Positions 55,345-64,000 of a DNA stretch of 64,000 nt are shown piece after piece. The first letter of the stretch is position 1, and each line of letters begins with the position of its first letter. The stretch covers positions 1,401,060 to 1,465,059 of the forward strand of contig NZ_JH815225.1 of NCBI RefSeq assembly GCF_000238095.2. The letters are read 5' to 3'. Under the pieces are notes generated by a model, which worked only from the letters and a program-made list of their open reading frames with translations, did not search any database and had not been told where the DNA came from. The position numbers were made by a program, and so were the translations under genes. This DNA is from Peptoanaerobacter stomatis. GTDB lineage: Bacteria > Bacillota > Clostridia > Peptostreptococcales > Filifactoraceae.

Positions 55345-55791
55345 ATGAAAAATAAAGGCTTTACACTCTTTGAAATCATCATATCTTTGACGCTTCTGCT
55401 CATAGTTTCCGGTTTTTTCGTGTACGGAAATGTATTTATCAAAAGTCAGCAAGAGCAACAACTGCATAAGCTTGTGAGTGATATAAGATATATAAAACAA
55501 CTCAGCCTGCAAAAAGGAAATAGCAGTAATAAAATTTTTATACAGATAAATAAAGAAGACAATTCTTATACTATAAACGTAGATAAAGACAAAAAAACTG
55601 TGAAGTTTTCAGATAAAATTAAAATAGAAACATTTCCGACCAATGAAGGAAAAATTATTTTCGAAGGAGCTGAAAGCGATAAAGGTATAACCATAGATTT
55701 GTCAAGTAGCACGAATACAGGCAAAAAATATTACAAACTGACAGTTGCCGCTATAAGCGGAAGAGTAAAATTGACAGAAGAAAACAAATAG
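55345..55791 (+). CDS. Type IV pilin-like pseudopilin (GspH/ComGD type)
   Basis: 148-aa prepilin-like protein. The cleavage/methylation motif KGFTLFEIIISL at residues 4-15 has Gly before Phe and Glu at +5. A hydrophobic helix follows, then a coiled part and a beta-rich C-terminus (GKKYYKLTVAAISGRVKL), the GspH pattern. Pseudopilins of this kind help DNA uptake or secretion. No prepilin peptidase, ATPase or major pilin is in the window, so this is a partial locus. Confidence 0.82.
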   Translation: MKNKGFTLFEIIISLTLLLIVSGFFVYGNVFIKSQQEQQLHKLVSDIRYIKQLSLQKGNSSNKIFIQINKEDNSYTINVDKDKKTVKFSDKIKIETFPTNEGKIIFEGAESDKGITIDLSSSTNTGKKYYKLTVAAISGRVKLTEENK

Positions 55792-56087
55792 ATATAGATA
55801 CTTTTTCTTATAAACTCATTTGCCATTTTTAACATAAACATGTATAATTAAACTGTAATTTATTTATGAATACTATTATCCGATTAAACAATGAACAGTT
55901 ATATACAAATAGACACTTTATATAAAAAACTATTTAAGATGATACAAATATTTCTAAGTTATACTATCTTAATTATAATATTTTTTATTATCTTATTTAA
56001 TTATCAGATAATATTAATCTTGTATATAATCGCATTTTTTAAGCGTATATCTGTATTCAACAATACAAAAAACAGGAGGAGTATATT

Positions 56088-56600
56088 ATGATTTCAAAAA
56101 AAGTTGTAGATATGATTAACGAGCAAATAAACAAAGAGTTTGAGTCTGCCTATATATATCAAGCTATGGAGATGTATATCGGCAATGAGTACAACTTCGC
56201 AGGTATAGAAAATTTTTTCCATATACAAGTGCAAGAAGAAACAGCTCATGCTTATCTTATGATAGATTATCTTCACAGGCTCGGTGAAAAAGTAAATTTA
56301 AAAGAAATACCAAAACCTAAGGCAGATTTTAAATCAATACTTGAAGTTTTTGAAACAGCGTTGGCACATGAGAGAAAAGTAACTAACTGGATAAACGAGA
56401 TAATGTCTGTTGCAAGTGATGAAAAAGACTTTGCAAGCCAAGCATTCCTAAGATTTTTTGTAAATGAGCAGGTTGAGGAAGAAGAAACTTTTGTAAAACA
56501 TATAGACACATTGAAATTTATAAACTCCGATCCTCATGCAACTATGCTTTTTGACCAACAATTAGCTACAAGAGTATTTGTAGCACCTGTTATAAATTAA
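56088..56600 (+). CDS. ftnA: Ferritin (FtnA type)
   Basis: 170-aa iron-storage protein of 24-mer ferritin type. Ferroxidase ligands are visible: Glu in NKEFESAYIY (Glu17), Glu and His in VQEETAHAYL (Glu50, His53), Glu in ALAHERKV, and Glu in VNEQVEEEE. It oxidises Fe2+ and stores iron. CAGGAGG precedes the ATG. Confidence 0.94.
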   Translation: MISKKVVDMINEQINKEFESAYIYQAMEMYIGNEYNFAGIENFFHIQVQEETAHAYLMIDYLHRLGEKVNLKEIPKPKADFKSILEVFETALAHERKVTNWINEIMSVASDEKDFASQAFLRFFVNEQVEEEETFVKHIDTLKFINSDPHATMLFDQQLATRVFVAPVIN

Positions 56601-56640
56601 TACTAAAACCTATTAAACACTAAAATATAAAAAATATATT

Positions 56641-56700
56641 CGAATGTGCTTGGTTAAGGGAACTTGCTAACATTGAAGTAACCATAATCAAGTACATTCA
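56641..56700. other. Structured inverted repeat after ferritin
   Basis: GAATGTGCTTG pairs with CAAGTACATTC, with one G-U pair. An inner GGTTA / TAACC stem follows, with a small bulge and a 22-nt apical loop. There is no T-run, so it is not an ordinary terminator. It could be a small RNA or a regulatory RNA element. Confidence 0.45.
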
Positions 56701-57006
56701 TTATTATATGACTGTTTATTAAGCCAATAAAAATATTATATCTTATTTTTTTCTTTTGTGTATTTACTTTATAGAGGTTCAGTATTAAATAAAATTATGG
56801 ACAACTTATATGATCATATAGCATTAATATAAATAGTTAATTAGAAAAATTAATTATTATGTTTTTCAATTATTCTATAAGATTTTAAGTATAAACATAA
56901 AAAACATCAATATAAACAAAAGGATAAAATCCTATAAAAGCTGTATGCAAAATATAGGGTACAACCTTCTCTTTTTTTGTATAATAATGACAATAGGAGG
57001 AGAAAT
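56701..57006. other. Intergenic region ferritin to AraC-type gene
   Basis: AT-rich. No gene. It may contain a degraded copy of the dispersed repeat (TTATTCTATAAGATTTTAAGTATA near 56870). Confidence 0.3.
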
Positions 57007-57858
57007 ATGGACACCATACATCTGTTTAATGACACCGTAGACTATATAGAAAGCACATTGAACGGCGAAATTGACGACAAAAAAATATCTGCTTTATCAG
57101 GCTATTCGTATTCTATGTTTGCAAGGATATTTTCTATGCTTACAGGTTATACGCTAAGTGAGTATATCCGGTACAGAAAATTGACAAAATCTGCTGTGAA
57201 GCTTAGAGATACATCAGATAAAATCATAGATATAGCTCTTGAATACGGATACGAATCATCAGATTCTTTCACATTCGCATTCAAAAAATTTCACGGCTAC
57301 ACACCAAGCGATGTGAGATGCGGTAAGCCTTTTAAAATTTTTTCTCCTATAAGATTGTCGTTAACAATAAAAGGAGGAGAAAGTATGAAAACAAGAATTG
57401 AAAGAAAAGAAGGCTTTAAAGTAGCAGGAGTTTCAAAATCGGCAAGCAAATCTACCATGTTTAATGAAATATGGGAAGACTTGTTCAAAAAGGCAGATAT
57501 AAATACTTTAATATCACTCGGAAACGGAATGTGCTACGGTGCTTGCTATGAGCACGAAAGTTTTAACATGGATATAAATTTCAAGTATATGGCAGGATTT
57601 GACGTAAACGATACAGAAAAAGCAAAGTCTTTGGGATTGGAAATTTTAGATGTTCCTCCTGCAGAATATGCAATAGTATCTATGAAAGGTAAAATGCCTG
57701 AAATTATTCATGACGCTTGGAAATATATACTTCAAGATTTTTTTCCTATGCAAGGCTATCGCCATGCGGGTACACCGGATTTTGAAGTATATCCTAAGGA
57801 AAATATGGGTAGCAAAAATTATGAAATGGAATTGTGGGTACCTATAGAAAAAATATAA
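57007..57858 (+). CDS. AraC-type regulator with GyrI-like effector domain
   Basis: 283-aa transcription factor. The N-terminal AraC/XylS double helix-turn-helix is at about residues 1-100 (SALSGYSYSMFARIFSMLTGYTLSEYIRYRKL, then IIDIALEYGYESSDSFTFAFKKFHGYTPSDVR). The C-terminal half (about 125-283) is a GyrI-like/Rob effector domain that binds small molecules. Start is ATG 57007, after AGGAGGAG; an upstream in-frame codon at 56977 is not chosen. Confidence 0.85.
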   Translation: MDTIHLFNDTVDYIESTLNGEIDDKKISALSGYSYSMFARIFSMLTGYTLSEYIRYRKLTKSAVKLRDTSDKIIDIALEYGYESSDSFTFAFKKFHGYTPSDVRCGKPFKIFSPIRLSLTIKGGESMKTRIERKEGFKVAGVSKSASKSTMFNEIWEDLFKKADINTLISLGNGMCYGACYEHESFNMDINFKYMAGFDVNDTEKAKSLGLEILDVPPAEYAIVSMKGKMPEIIHDAWKYILQDFFPMQGYRHAGTPDFEVYPKENMGSKNYEMELWVPIEKI

Positions 57859-57875
57859 ATTTATAAATAAATAAC

Positions 57876-57950
57876 AAATCAGCTTATCACTGATTGCTCT
57901 ATATATTTGAAAATTACAAGTATTCGAGCAATCGGCAATAAGCTGATTTT
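57876..57950. terminator. Long-stem terminator after the AraC-type gene
   Basis: AAATCAGCTTAT..GATTGCTC pairs with GAGCAATC..ATAAGCTGATTT, with internal mismatches and a 29-nt loop, then AATTTT. It lies between convergent genes and may serve glgA too. Confidence 0.65.
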
Positions 57951-57996
57951 AATTTTATACTAAAAATCAATATAACTATTGAAAAATAGTATTTAT

Positions 57997-58039
57997 AAAT
58001 TGAATAAAATATCAATAATTCCGTTAAATATTAATATTA
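57997..58039. repeat. Short intergenic repeat, copy E
   Basis: AAATTGAATAAAATATCAAT and GTTAAATATTAATATTA, close to copy D at 54558. Confidence 0.35.
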
Positions 58040-58068
58040 AACAAATTTTATCAACATTTTAATAGCTA

Positions 58069-59478
58069 TTATAAAATAGACTCATACATTTGTATATATT
58101 GTTTGCTTGATGATGTCCAGCTGAAATCTTCCGCCATAGCATGTTCTATCAATTTGTTGAAGGCATCTTTATTATCATAATACAAGCCCACAGCTTTTTG
58201 TAGAGTAAAAAGCATATCATGTGCATTATACGTGCTGAATGTAAACCCTGTTCCTTCTCCTGTAAATTGGTTGTAAGGTCTTACACTGTCATTAAGTCCG
58301 CCCGTTTCTCTAACTAATGGCAATGAACCGTAACGCATAGCTATCATCTGTGATAAACCGCAAGGTTCAAATTGAGAAGGCATAAGATATATATCACTTG
58401 CCGCGTATATTTTGGATGCAAAAGAATCATCATATTTTATTATAGCTCTCATCTTGTCATGATGAGAATATTCGTGTGCTCTAAAATTATCTTCATACAT
58501 AGCAGAGCCTGTACCGAGTATTATTAATTGTAAATCCATTTGCAATATTTCATCAAGCACGTTATTGATAAGATCAAGACCTTTTTGGTCTGTAAGTCTT
58601 GATACCATACCGACTATTGGAATATTGTTGTTTTGTGGAAGTTGCATTTCTTTTTGGAATGCTATTTTATTGTTGTATTTTCCTGAAACATTTTTTGCAT
58701 TATAATCAAATGACAGATATTTATCTTTCATAGGATTATATGTTTCGTAATCTATACCGTTTAATATTCCTTGCATTTTCCATTCATATTGTCTTATAAG
58801 TCCGTCCAAGCCTTCACCATAATATTCATTTTTAATTTCTTCCAAATATGTCGGACTTACTGTTGTAACTTTGTCAGCAAACACTATTCCTGCTTTTAAA
58901 TAGTTGGCATTTCCGTAAAATGCCATTTTATCTTCTGAGGCATAATATGGCGGTAAGCCAAGCATATCAAACACCATACTGAATTGGAATATCCCTTGAA
59001 ATCTTAAATTGTGTATAGTAAATACTGATTTAAGAGGCATTTGGTATTCTCTAAGCAGAGGAGCCGTCATAGCTGTTTGCCAATCATGAGCATGTAAAAT
59101 ATCATAATGTCTGAAATGTCTTGCTATTGTTTCAATTATTGCTTTTGAGAAAAACGTAAATCTTTCACCATCATCAAAATGTCCATAAGCTGTATCTCTT
59201 CCAAAATATTGCTCATTATCTATAAAATAATAATCTATATCACCCAATCTTTTTCTCAGAAGTCCAACGTATTGATGTCTATAACCGAGAGATATATAAA
59301 ATTCGTCCACTACTTCCAAGTCCGGATGTTCTTGCCTTATTTTTTTATATAAAGGAATTATTACGGAGCATTCCACACCTTCTCTAACAAGAGATTTAGG
59401 CAATGAATATATAACATCGCCAAGACCGCCCACTTTCATAAATGGATAGCATTCAGATGCACAAAAAAGCACTTTCAT
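58069..59478 (-). CDS. glgA: Glycogen synthase GlgA
   Basis: 469-aa GT5 enzyme that adds glucose from ADP-glucose. N-terminal KVGGLGDVIYSLPKSL binds ADP-glucose; HDWQTAMTAPLL and the C-terminal SQFEPCGLSQMIAMRYGSLPLVRETGGLNDSV are diagnostic. It lies 1 bp after glgD. Likely last gene of the glgC-glgD-glgA operon. Confidence 0.95.
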   Translation of the reverse strand: MKVLFCASECYPFMKVGGLGDVIYSLPKSLVREGVECSVIIPLYKKIRQEHPDLEVVDEFYISLGYRHQYVGLLRKRLGDIDYYFIDNEQYFGRDTAYGHFDDGERFTFFSKAIIETIARHFRHYDILHAHDWQTAMTAPLLREYQMPLKSVFTIHNLRFQGIFQFSMVFDMLGLPPYYASEDKMAFYGNANYLKAGIVFADKVTTVSPTYLEEIKNEYYGEGLDGLIRQYEWKMQGILNGIDYETYNPMKDKYLSFDYNAKNVSGKYNNKIAFQKEMQLPQNNNIPIVGMVSRLTDQKGLDLINNVLDEILQMDLQLIILGTGSAMYEDNFRAHEYSHHDKMRAIIKYDDSFASKIYAASDIYLMPSQFEPCGLSQMIAMRYGSLPLVRETGGLNDSVRPYNQFTGEGTGFTFSTYNAHDMLFTLQKAVGLYYDNKDAFNKLIEHAMAEDFSWTSSSKQYIQMYESIL

Positions 59479-59479
59479 C

Positions 59480-60601
59480 TTAGATTATCTCTCCTTTTTT
59501 TACAATTATCGGCATATTGAAATCGCCTATTAATTTTTTACCATTTGTGATTGTTGTATTTTTATCACTTATTACATTGTTTATATAGGTATCTTCTTGT
59601 ATTGTGCAATTTTGCATAATTATACTGTTTTCTACAATAGCTCCTTTTGCCACTTTTACCTTTCTGAATATTATAGAATTTTTAACAGTTCCGTCTATTA
59701 TACAACCTGATGCTATTATGCTGTTTTCTACTTTTGACTCCTCTGAAAAATAAGTCGGTGCTTCATCTTTTATTTTTGTATATATTGAACCGTTTGGGCT
59801 TTTAAATATTTCATTAGATATGTCTTCGTTTAAAATATCTGCATTAAACTCTCTATAACTTCTGATGTCTCTTACACACTTCAAATAACCGTTAAATTTA
59901 TAAAGATTTGTATCATCTTGCAAAATATGTTTGTTTATAGCATCTATCAGATACATATGTTCACCTGTTTCAATGCTCTCATAAATCATGTCTATGAAAT
60001 AATCTTTTTTCATCAAAAATGTATCCATAGATATATTTTGCTCTTTTTTGGAGCACATATTTTTTCCGATACTGCTTATTTTTAAGTTGTTTATGCTATA
60101 AACATAGTTATCATAAAAACTCACATGTGCGTTATTCACATCTTTATATAAAGATGTTATGTCCGCTCCTGAATTCAAATGAGATTCAAATACATCATTA
60201 AAGTCGATTGTATATATCATAAAAGGATTTGTTATCAATATATACTCTTGTCTTGAACGTTTAAAAAAATCTATATTATCATATATGCTGTGTATATTTC
60301 CGGCAACTTGCTTTTCATTAAGCTCATATTGATTTGAGAAAATATATAGCCCATCTTGTATTCTGTCCAAATCCCAAGGAGAACCGTCCCCCAAATGGTC
60401 ATTTAAGGATCTTGTTTTTCTTTGTGCGAATATTCCGACATTGAATATATGTGAATTGGTTATATTTGACAATATGAAGTCTATCATTCTGTATCTTCCT
60501 GCTATTGGAAGAGATGCGATAGGTCTATTTTTTGTGAGTTCTCTCATTCTTATATGGTCTTCATTCAGGTCTATTATTGCCATTACATTATTTTTTAGCA
60601 T
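59480..60601 (-). CDS. glgD: GlgD regulatory subunit of ADP-glucose pyrophosphorylase
   Basis: About 373-aa paralogue of GlgC that lacks the catalytic consensus; it starts [42 protein letters not shown] and the left-handed beta-helix tail ([20 protein letters not shown]) are kept, but the GGxGxRL substrate loop of GlgC is missing. It forms a heteromer with GlgC and changes its control. The start at 60601 follows AGAGGTGAG, and it overlaps the glgC end by 14 bp. Confidence 0.9.
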   Translation of the reverse strand: MLKNNVMAIIDLNEDHIRMRELTKNRPIASLPIAGRYRMIDFILSNITNSHIFNVGIFAQRKTRSLNDHLGDGSPWDLDRIQDGLYIFSNQYELNEKQVAGNIHSIYDNIDFFKRSRQEYILITNPFMIYTIDFNDVFESHLNSGADITSLYKDVNNAHVSFYDNYVYSINNLKISSIGKNMCSKKEQNISMDTFLMKKDYFIDMIYESIETGEHMYLIDAINKHILQDDTNLYKFNGYLKCVRDIRSYREFNADILNEDISNEIFKSPNGSIYTKIKDEAPTYFSEESKVENSIIASGCIIDGTVKNSIIFRKVKVAKGAIVENSIIMQNCTIQEDTYINNVISDKNTTITNGKKLIGDFNMPIIVKKGEII

Positions 60602-61739
60602 TATTCTCACCTCTTACTTCTATATTGTTTCCTAAAGAATATAATTCACCATTTTCATTCAAAGCCTTCGCATTTTCGTGTATAATAACATTTTCTCCTA
60701 TTATCGCTTTTTTTACAACAGCACCTTTTTTTATAACTGTAGAACTCATTATAACACTGTCCTCCACAACAGCTCCCTCTTCAACTTCAACTTCAGAAAA
60801 TATTATGGAGTTTTTAACTGTTCCTTTTATCTTTGCTCCGTCAGCTATCATAGAATTTTTTACTATGGCATCTTTTGCTATAAACATCGGAGGTAATGAA
60901 TGGTTGTGAGAGCGTATTTGCCAGTCGCTGTCAAACAATTTCAATTCATTATCCTTATCCAATAAGTCCATATTTGATTCCCAATATGATGATAATGTTC
61001 CTACATCTTTCCAGTATCCTTTAAATTTATAGGAAAACAATTTCTTTCCCTCTGCTAACAGGGATGGGATGATGTCTTGTCCGAAATCGGTTTTATTTCT
61101 GTTTTCAATAGATGCTTTTTCAAACTCTTCTTTTAAAAGCTTCCAATTAAATATATAAATTCCCATTGATGCCAAATTGCTCTTAGGGTTTTCCGGTTTT
61201 TCTTCAAACTCATAGATACTTCCATCAGGATTTGTATTCATTATACCGAATCGAGGTGCTTCTTCCCAAGGCACTTCTATTACTGCAATAGTAACATCCG
61301 CATCATGTTCTTTGTGGAAGTTGAGCATTTTTTGATAATTCATCTTATATATATGGTCTCCTGATAAAACAAGAAGATACTCAGGATTAAAAGAATTTAT
61401 AAATTCAATATTCTGCTCAATTGCATGAGCAGTACCTTTATAAAAGTTCTGTTCCTTTTCACTCATATAAGGAGGTAATATATATGCACCACCGTCACGT
61501 CTGTTAAGTCCCCAAGATGTACCTATCCCTATATGATTATGTAACTCAAAAGGCTTGTATTGTGTAAGTATGCCGACAGCATCAATGTTTGAATTAGCAC
61601 AGTTGGATATTACAAAATCTATCACCCTATATTTTCCACCGAAGGGAACGGCCGGTTTTGCAAGATTTTCAGTAAACATTTTCAGCCTACTGCCTTGACC
61701 GCCTGCCAAAATCATTGCTATAATTTCTTTTTTATTCAT
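60588..61739 (-). CDS. glgC: Glucose-1-phosphate adenylyltransferase GlgC
   Basis: 383-aa ADP-glucose pyrophosphorylase. The nucleotide loop is LAGGQGSRL at residues 12-20, then [28 protein letters not shown] and the beta-helix C-terminus. First step of glycogen synthesis. No glgB or glgP is seen. GGGAGG precedes the ATG. Confidence 0.95.
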   Translation of the reverse strand: MNKKEIIAMILAGGQGSRLKMFTENLAKPAVPFGGKYRVIDFVISNCANSNIDAVGILTQYKPFELHNHIGIGTSWGLNRRDGGAYILPPYMSEKEQNFYKGTAHAIEQNIEFINSFNPEYLLVLSGDHIYKMNYQKMLNFHKEHDADVTIAVIEVPWEEAPRFGIMNTNPDGSIYEFEEKPENPKSNLASMGIYIFNWKLLKEEFEKASIENRNKTDFGQDIIPSLLAEGKKLFSYKFKGYWKDVGTLSSYWESNMDLLDKDNELKLFDSDWQIRSHNHSLPPMFIAKDAIVKNSMIADGAKIKGTVKNSIIFSEVEVEEGAVVEDSVIMSSTVIKKGAVVKKAIIGENVIIHENAKALNENGELYSLGNNIEVRGENNAKK

Positions 61740-62370
61740 AAGAACCTCCCTAAAAAATTTTATAATGTCTTTTAAATTTACCTTTTATTCTTTTGATTTA
61801 ATGGTGAAATAATAATTGTGACGTAATAAAAAGGCTGGGAACATAGTTGTTTTTCAGTATAAAAATACAAATAATCAAGAAATTGAAAAATAAAATTATT
61901 TTATTTTTATATTATGTATAATTGTACCAAAAAAAACATTTTTATTAAAGTATTATTTTAATAAAAAATTATTATAACCTATGATATCTTGCATAAATTC
62001 TATAATTTCAGCCTAACAATATAATTTACAAAACTTAGATAAAAAAATAATTAGTTTATTTTTTAATTCCTCATTCACCATAAGTTTCCTAAATCTCATT
62101 TCAAATGAGATTTTAATTTCTTTTTCAATTAGAAATTTTATAAGTTTGCTACTAATGTCCCAATAAATTCATGTTTATATAATAATCAATTATCTTTGTC
62201 GATGTGTAATAAATAAAAATAAATAAGAGATAGACAGAATAAAATAATATTGATATAATAACACATATAAAATTTAAATCTTATAATTTTATAAAAATAA
62301 ACATTGTATAATCTATGTCGACAAATTGCGATATTATACTTTACTTTTTGCAGTGTATAAAATAACACCT
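61740..62370. other. AT-rich region with CRISPR leader
   Basis: No gene seen. The last about 200 bp before the first repeat (about 62160-62370) are AT-rich and end TTTTTGCAGTGTATAAAATAACACCT. GCAGTG close to the first repeat is typical, from memory, of type I-B leaders in Clostridia. It also contains TATAAAATAAC at 62356-62366, a partial copy of the repeat 5' half. Confidence 0.55.
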
Positions 62371-64000
62371 ACTATAAAATAACCATATTGGAATGTAAAT
62401 TATCGGCAAAAACCGGGTTTCGCAAGACTTCGTTAGTTACTATAAAATAACCATATTGGAATGTAAATTCCCATACATCCTGTATTTTAAGTGAACATAA
62501 TCACACTATAAAATAACCATATTGGAATGTAAATGAGCATTGCCTCTTGGATATGATGCTAAATACGTAAACTATAAAATAACCATATTGGAATGTAAAT
62601 TAGACATACCAAGGATGAATTTGGCGAAAGTGAAATCAACTATAAAATAACCATATTGGAATGTAAATTTTTGTGCTTTAAAAAGTTCTCTTCTTCTCAT
62701 TTGATACTATAAAATAACCATATTGAAATGTAAATGAGTAGCTCTGCCGCCTTTAATCTCTCTTTTTCATCACTATAAAATAACCATATTGGAATGTAAA
62801 TGATGATGTAGATGAGGAGTGATAGAAAATGCTAACTCCACTATAAAATAACCATATTGGAATGTAAATTTGTACACCTCTTATAATATATCTTTAATAT
62901 CATTCCAAACTATAAAATAACCATATTGGAATGTAAATACTGTAAACTCAACAGATTTGCCAATTGCAGATGCACTATAAAATAACCATATTGGAATGTA
63001 AATTTCTGTAATCTAGCACTTAGAGTTTCTATTGGTTCAAACTATAAAATAACCATATTGGAATGTAAATATAACATCTTATCAATCCCCCTTATTTTAT
63101 TATAATATACTATAAAATAACCATATTGGAATGTAAATGAGTTTATAGACAGCAGTATAACACCTAAATTTGTGACTATAAAATAACCATATTGGAATGT
63201 AAATGTATATCTAATTTTGGACTTTGCTCCATTTTAAGAAACTATAAAATAACCATATTGGAATGTAAATAGTGATTTGAATTTATCTAAATTAACCACA
63301 GCTACATACTATAAAATAACCATATTGGAATGTAAATTTTTGTATTTACTATCTCTTTTATAGCTCTATTATCAACTATAAAATAACCATATTGGAATGT
63401 AAATTAACAATCTTTTTAACTGTGTTAATGGATATATAGACTATAAAATAACCATATTGGAATGTAAATCAATAAAACCAATACCAACAGGAAATATAAC
63501 GCTTGCAACTATAAAATAACCATATTGGAATGTAAATTCTGCAAAGGCATTAAGTGCAAGAGTACCAACAATCACTATAAAATAACCATATTGGAATGTA
63601 AATGCATAATTGCGTCTAAACACTCTAATATCTTCAAGAGACTATAAAATAACCATATTGGAATGTAAATACAGAACCACAAACAGGCGAAAATCTATTT
63701 TCTAAATACTATAAAATAACCATATTGGAATGTAAATGTCTTATGAAGGTCCAGCTGTGGGACAAGAAACAAAAACTATAAAATAACCATATTGGAATGT
63801 AAATCTTTTCACAAATTTTCAAGAGTAGCAGTTGAAAAACTATAAAATAACCATATTGGAATGTAAATTGATTGCCTTAGTTAATGTACATAAGACGCTA
63901 TATTGACTATAAAATAACCATATTGGAATGTAAATGATGTTGATAGCGGAGAAATTGCTGCTGTTATTGTTGACTATAAAATAACCATATTGGAATGTAA
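62371..64000 (+). CRISPR. CRISPR array, likely type I-B, 25 repeats, cut by window edge
   Basis: 25 copies of a 30-nt repeat starting ACTATAAAATAACC and ending GGAATGTAAAT; the last (63973) is cut at 28 nt by the window end. 24 unique spacers of 34-39 nt, most 36-38. Repeat 6 (62706) has a G-to-A change in the last third; the other full copies are identical. The ATGTAAAT end and sequence fit Clostridia type I-B repeats, so transcription should run rightward from the AT-rich leader at about 62160-62370, with the newest spacers on the left. No cas gene lies in the window. Confidence 0.97.

Noticed and set aside
55891..56091. 66-codon hydrophobic frame before ferritin
   Set aside because: Composition is that of AT-rich noncoding DNA, there is no ribosome site, and it runs into the ferritin leader.
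63441..63623. 60-codon open frame within the CRISPR array
   Set aside because: It reads through repeats and spacers, giving a periodic FTFQYGYF pattern with no gene features.
1..64000. tRNA and rRNA genes
   Set aside because: I looked for tRNA-like cloverleaf signatures and rRNA blocks in the intergenic regions and saw none, though a scan by eye can miss one.

Overview
The window looks like chromosome of a low-GC, AT-rich Gram-positive anaerobe, most likely an oral or gut member of the Peptostreptococcaceae (Clostridia). The clues are the very low GC, many A-ending codons, strong AGGAGG-type ribosome sites, TTG starts, and Clostridia-type control RNAs (preQ1-I, FMN, tryptophan T-box). The CRISPR repeat also resembles, from memory, the Clostridioides difficile type I-B repeat. 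The genus is a guess (Peptoanaerobacter / Eubacterium yurii-like).

Layout. 0-3 kb: the end of a MacB-like ABC permease and a secreted FMN-binding surface protein. 3.2-5.3 kb: a decayed IS30 element abutting a decayed IS3 element. 5.3 to about 14.9 kb: a degenerating, GC-richer integrated element. It holds a truncated phage-type primase, a frameshifted CHC2 zinc-finger primase, DUF6076, a low-GC HNH nuclease insert and a sigma-like factor, followed by an operon of a frameshifted large serine recombinase, an SF2 helicase-HNH fusion and an unrecognised partner. 15.3-21 kb: primosome genes (DnaC/DnaI-like and DnaD-like), two NlpC/P60 wall hydrolases and a preQ1-controlled queT. 21.8-28.5 kb: a chemoreceptor, an atypical metal P-type ATPase with a small DUF6110 partner, a cupin, and ribU behind an FMN riboswitch. 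28.9-34.7 kb: an oppABCDF peptide uptake operon. 35-41 kb: DegV, a Ca-type P-ATPase and a TerD/AIM24/TerD stress operon. 41-45 kb: recA, pgsA, rimO, trmL. 45-53 kb: a HAD phosphatase, late cobalamin genes (cobU, cobC, cobS), plsX, an ArsC-like protein, a PFL/ACT pair and a YczE-like protein. 53-61.7 kb: trpP with a T-box leader, a pseudopilin pair, ferritin, an AraC/GyrI regulator and glgC-glgD-glgA. 62.37 kb to the right edge: a CRISPR array of 25 repeats that runs off the window.

How the parts work together. Several transporters sit behind RNA sensors for the metabolite they bring in: queT (preQ1), ribU (FMN) and trpP (uncharged tRNA-Trp). The oppA gene is separated from oppBCDF by a hairpin, which would give excess binding protein. 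The best candidates for something undescribed are the helicase-HNH plus 177-aa protein pair carried with a serine recombinase, the low-GC HNH gene inside the same element, the P-type ATPase/DUF6110 pair with a repeated 18-bp palindrome upstream, and a family of dispersed AT-rich intergenic repeats of about 110-140 bp.
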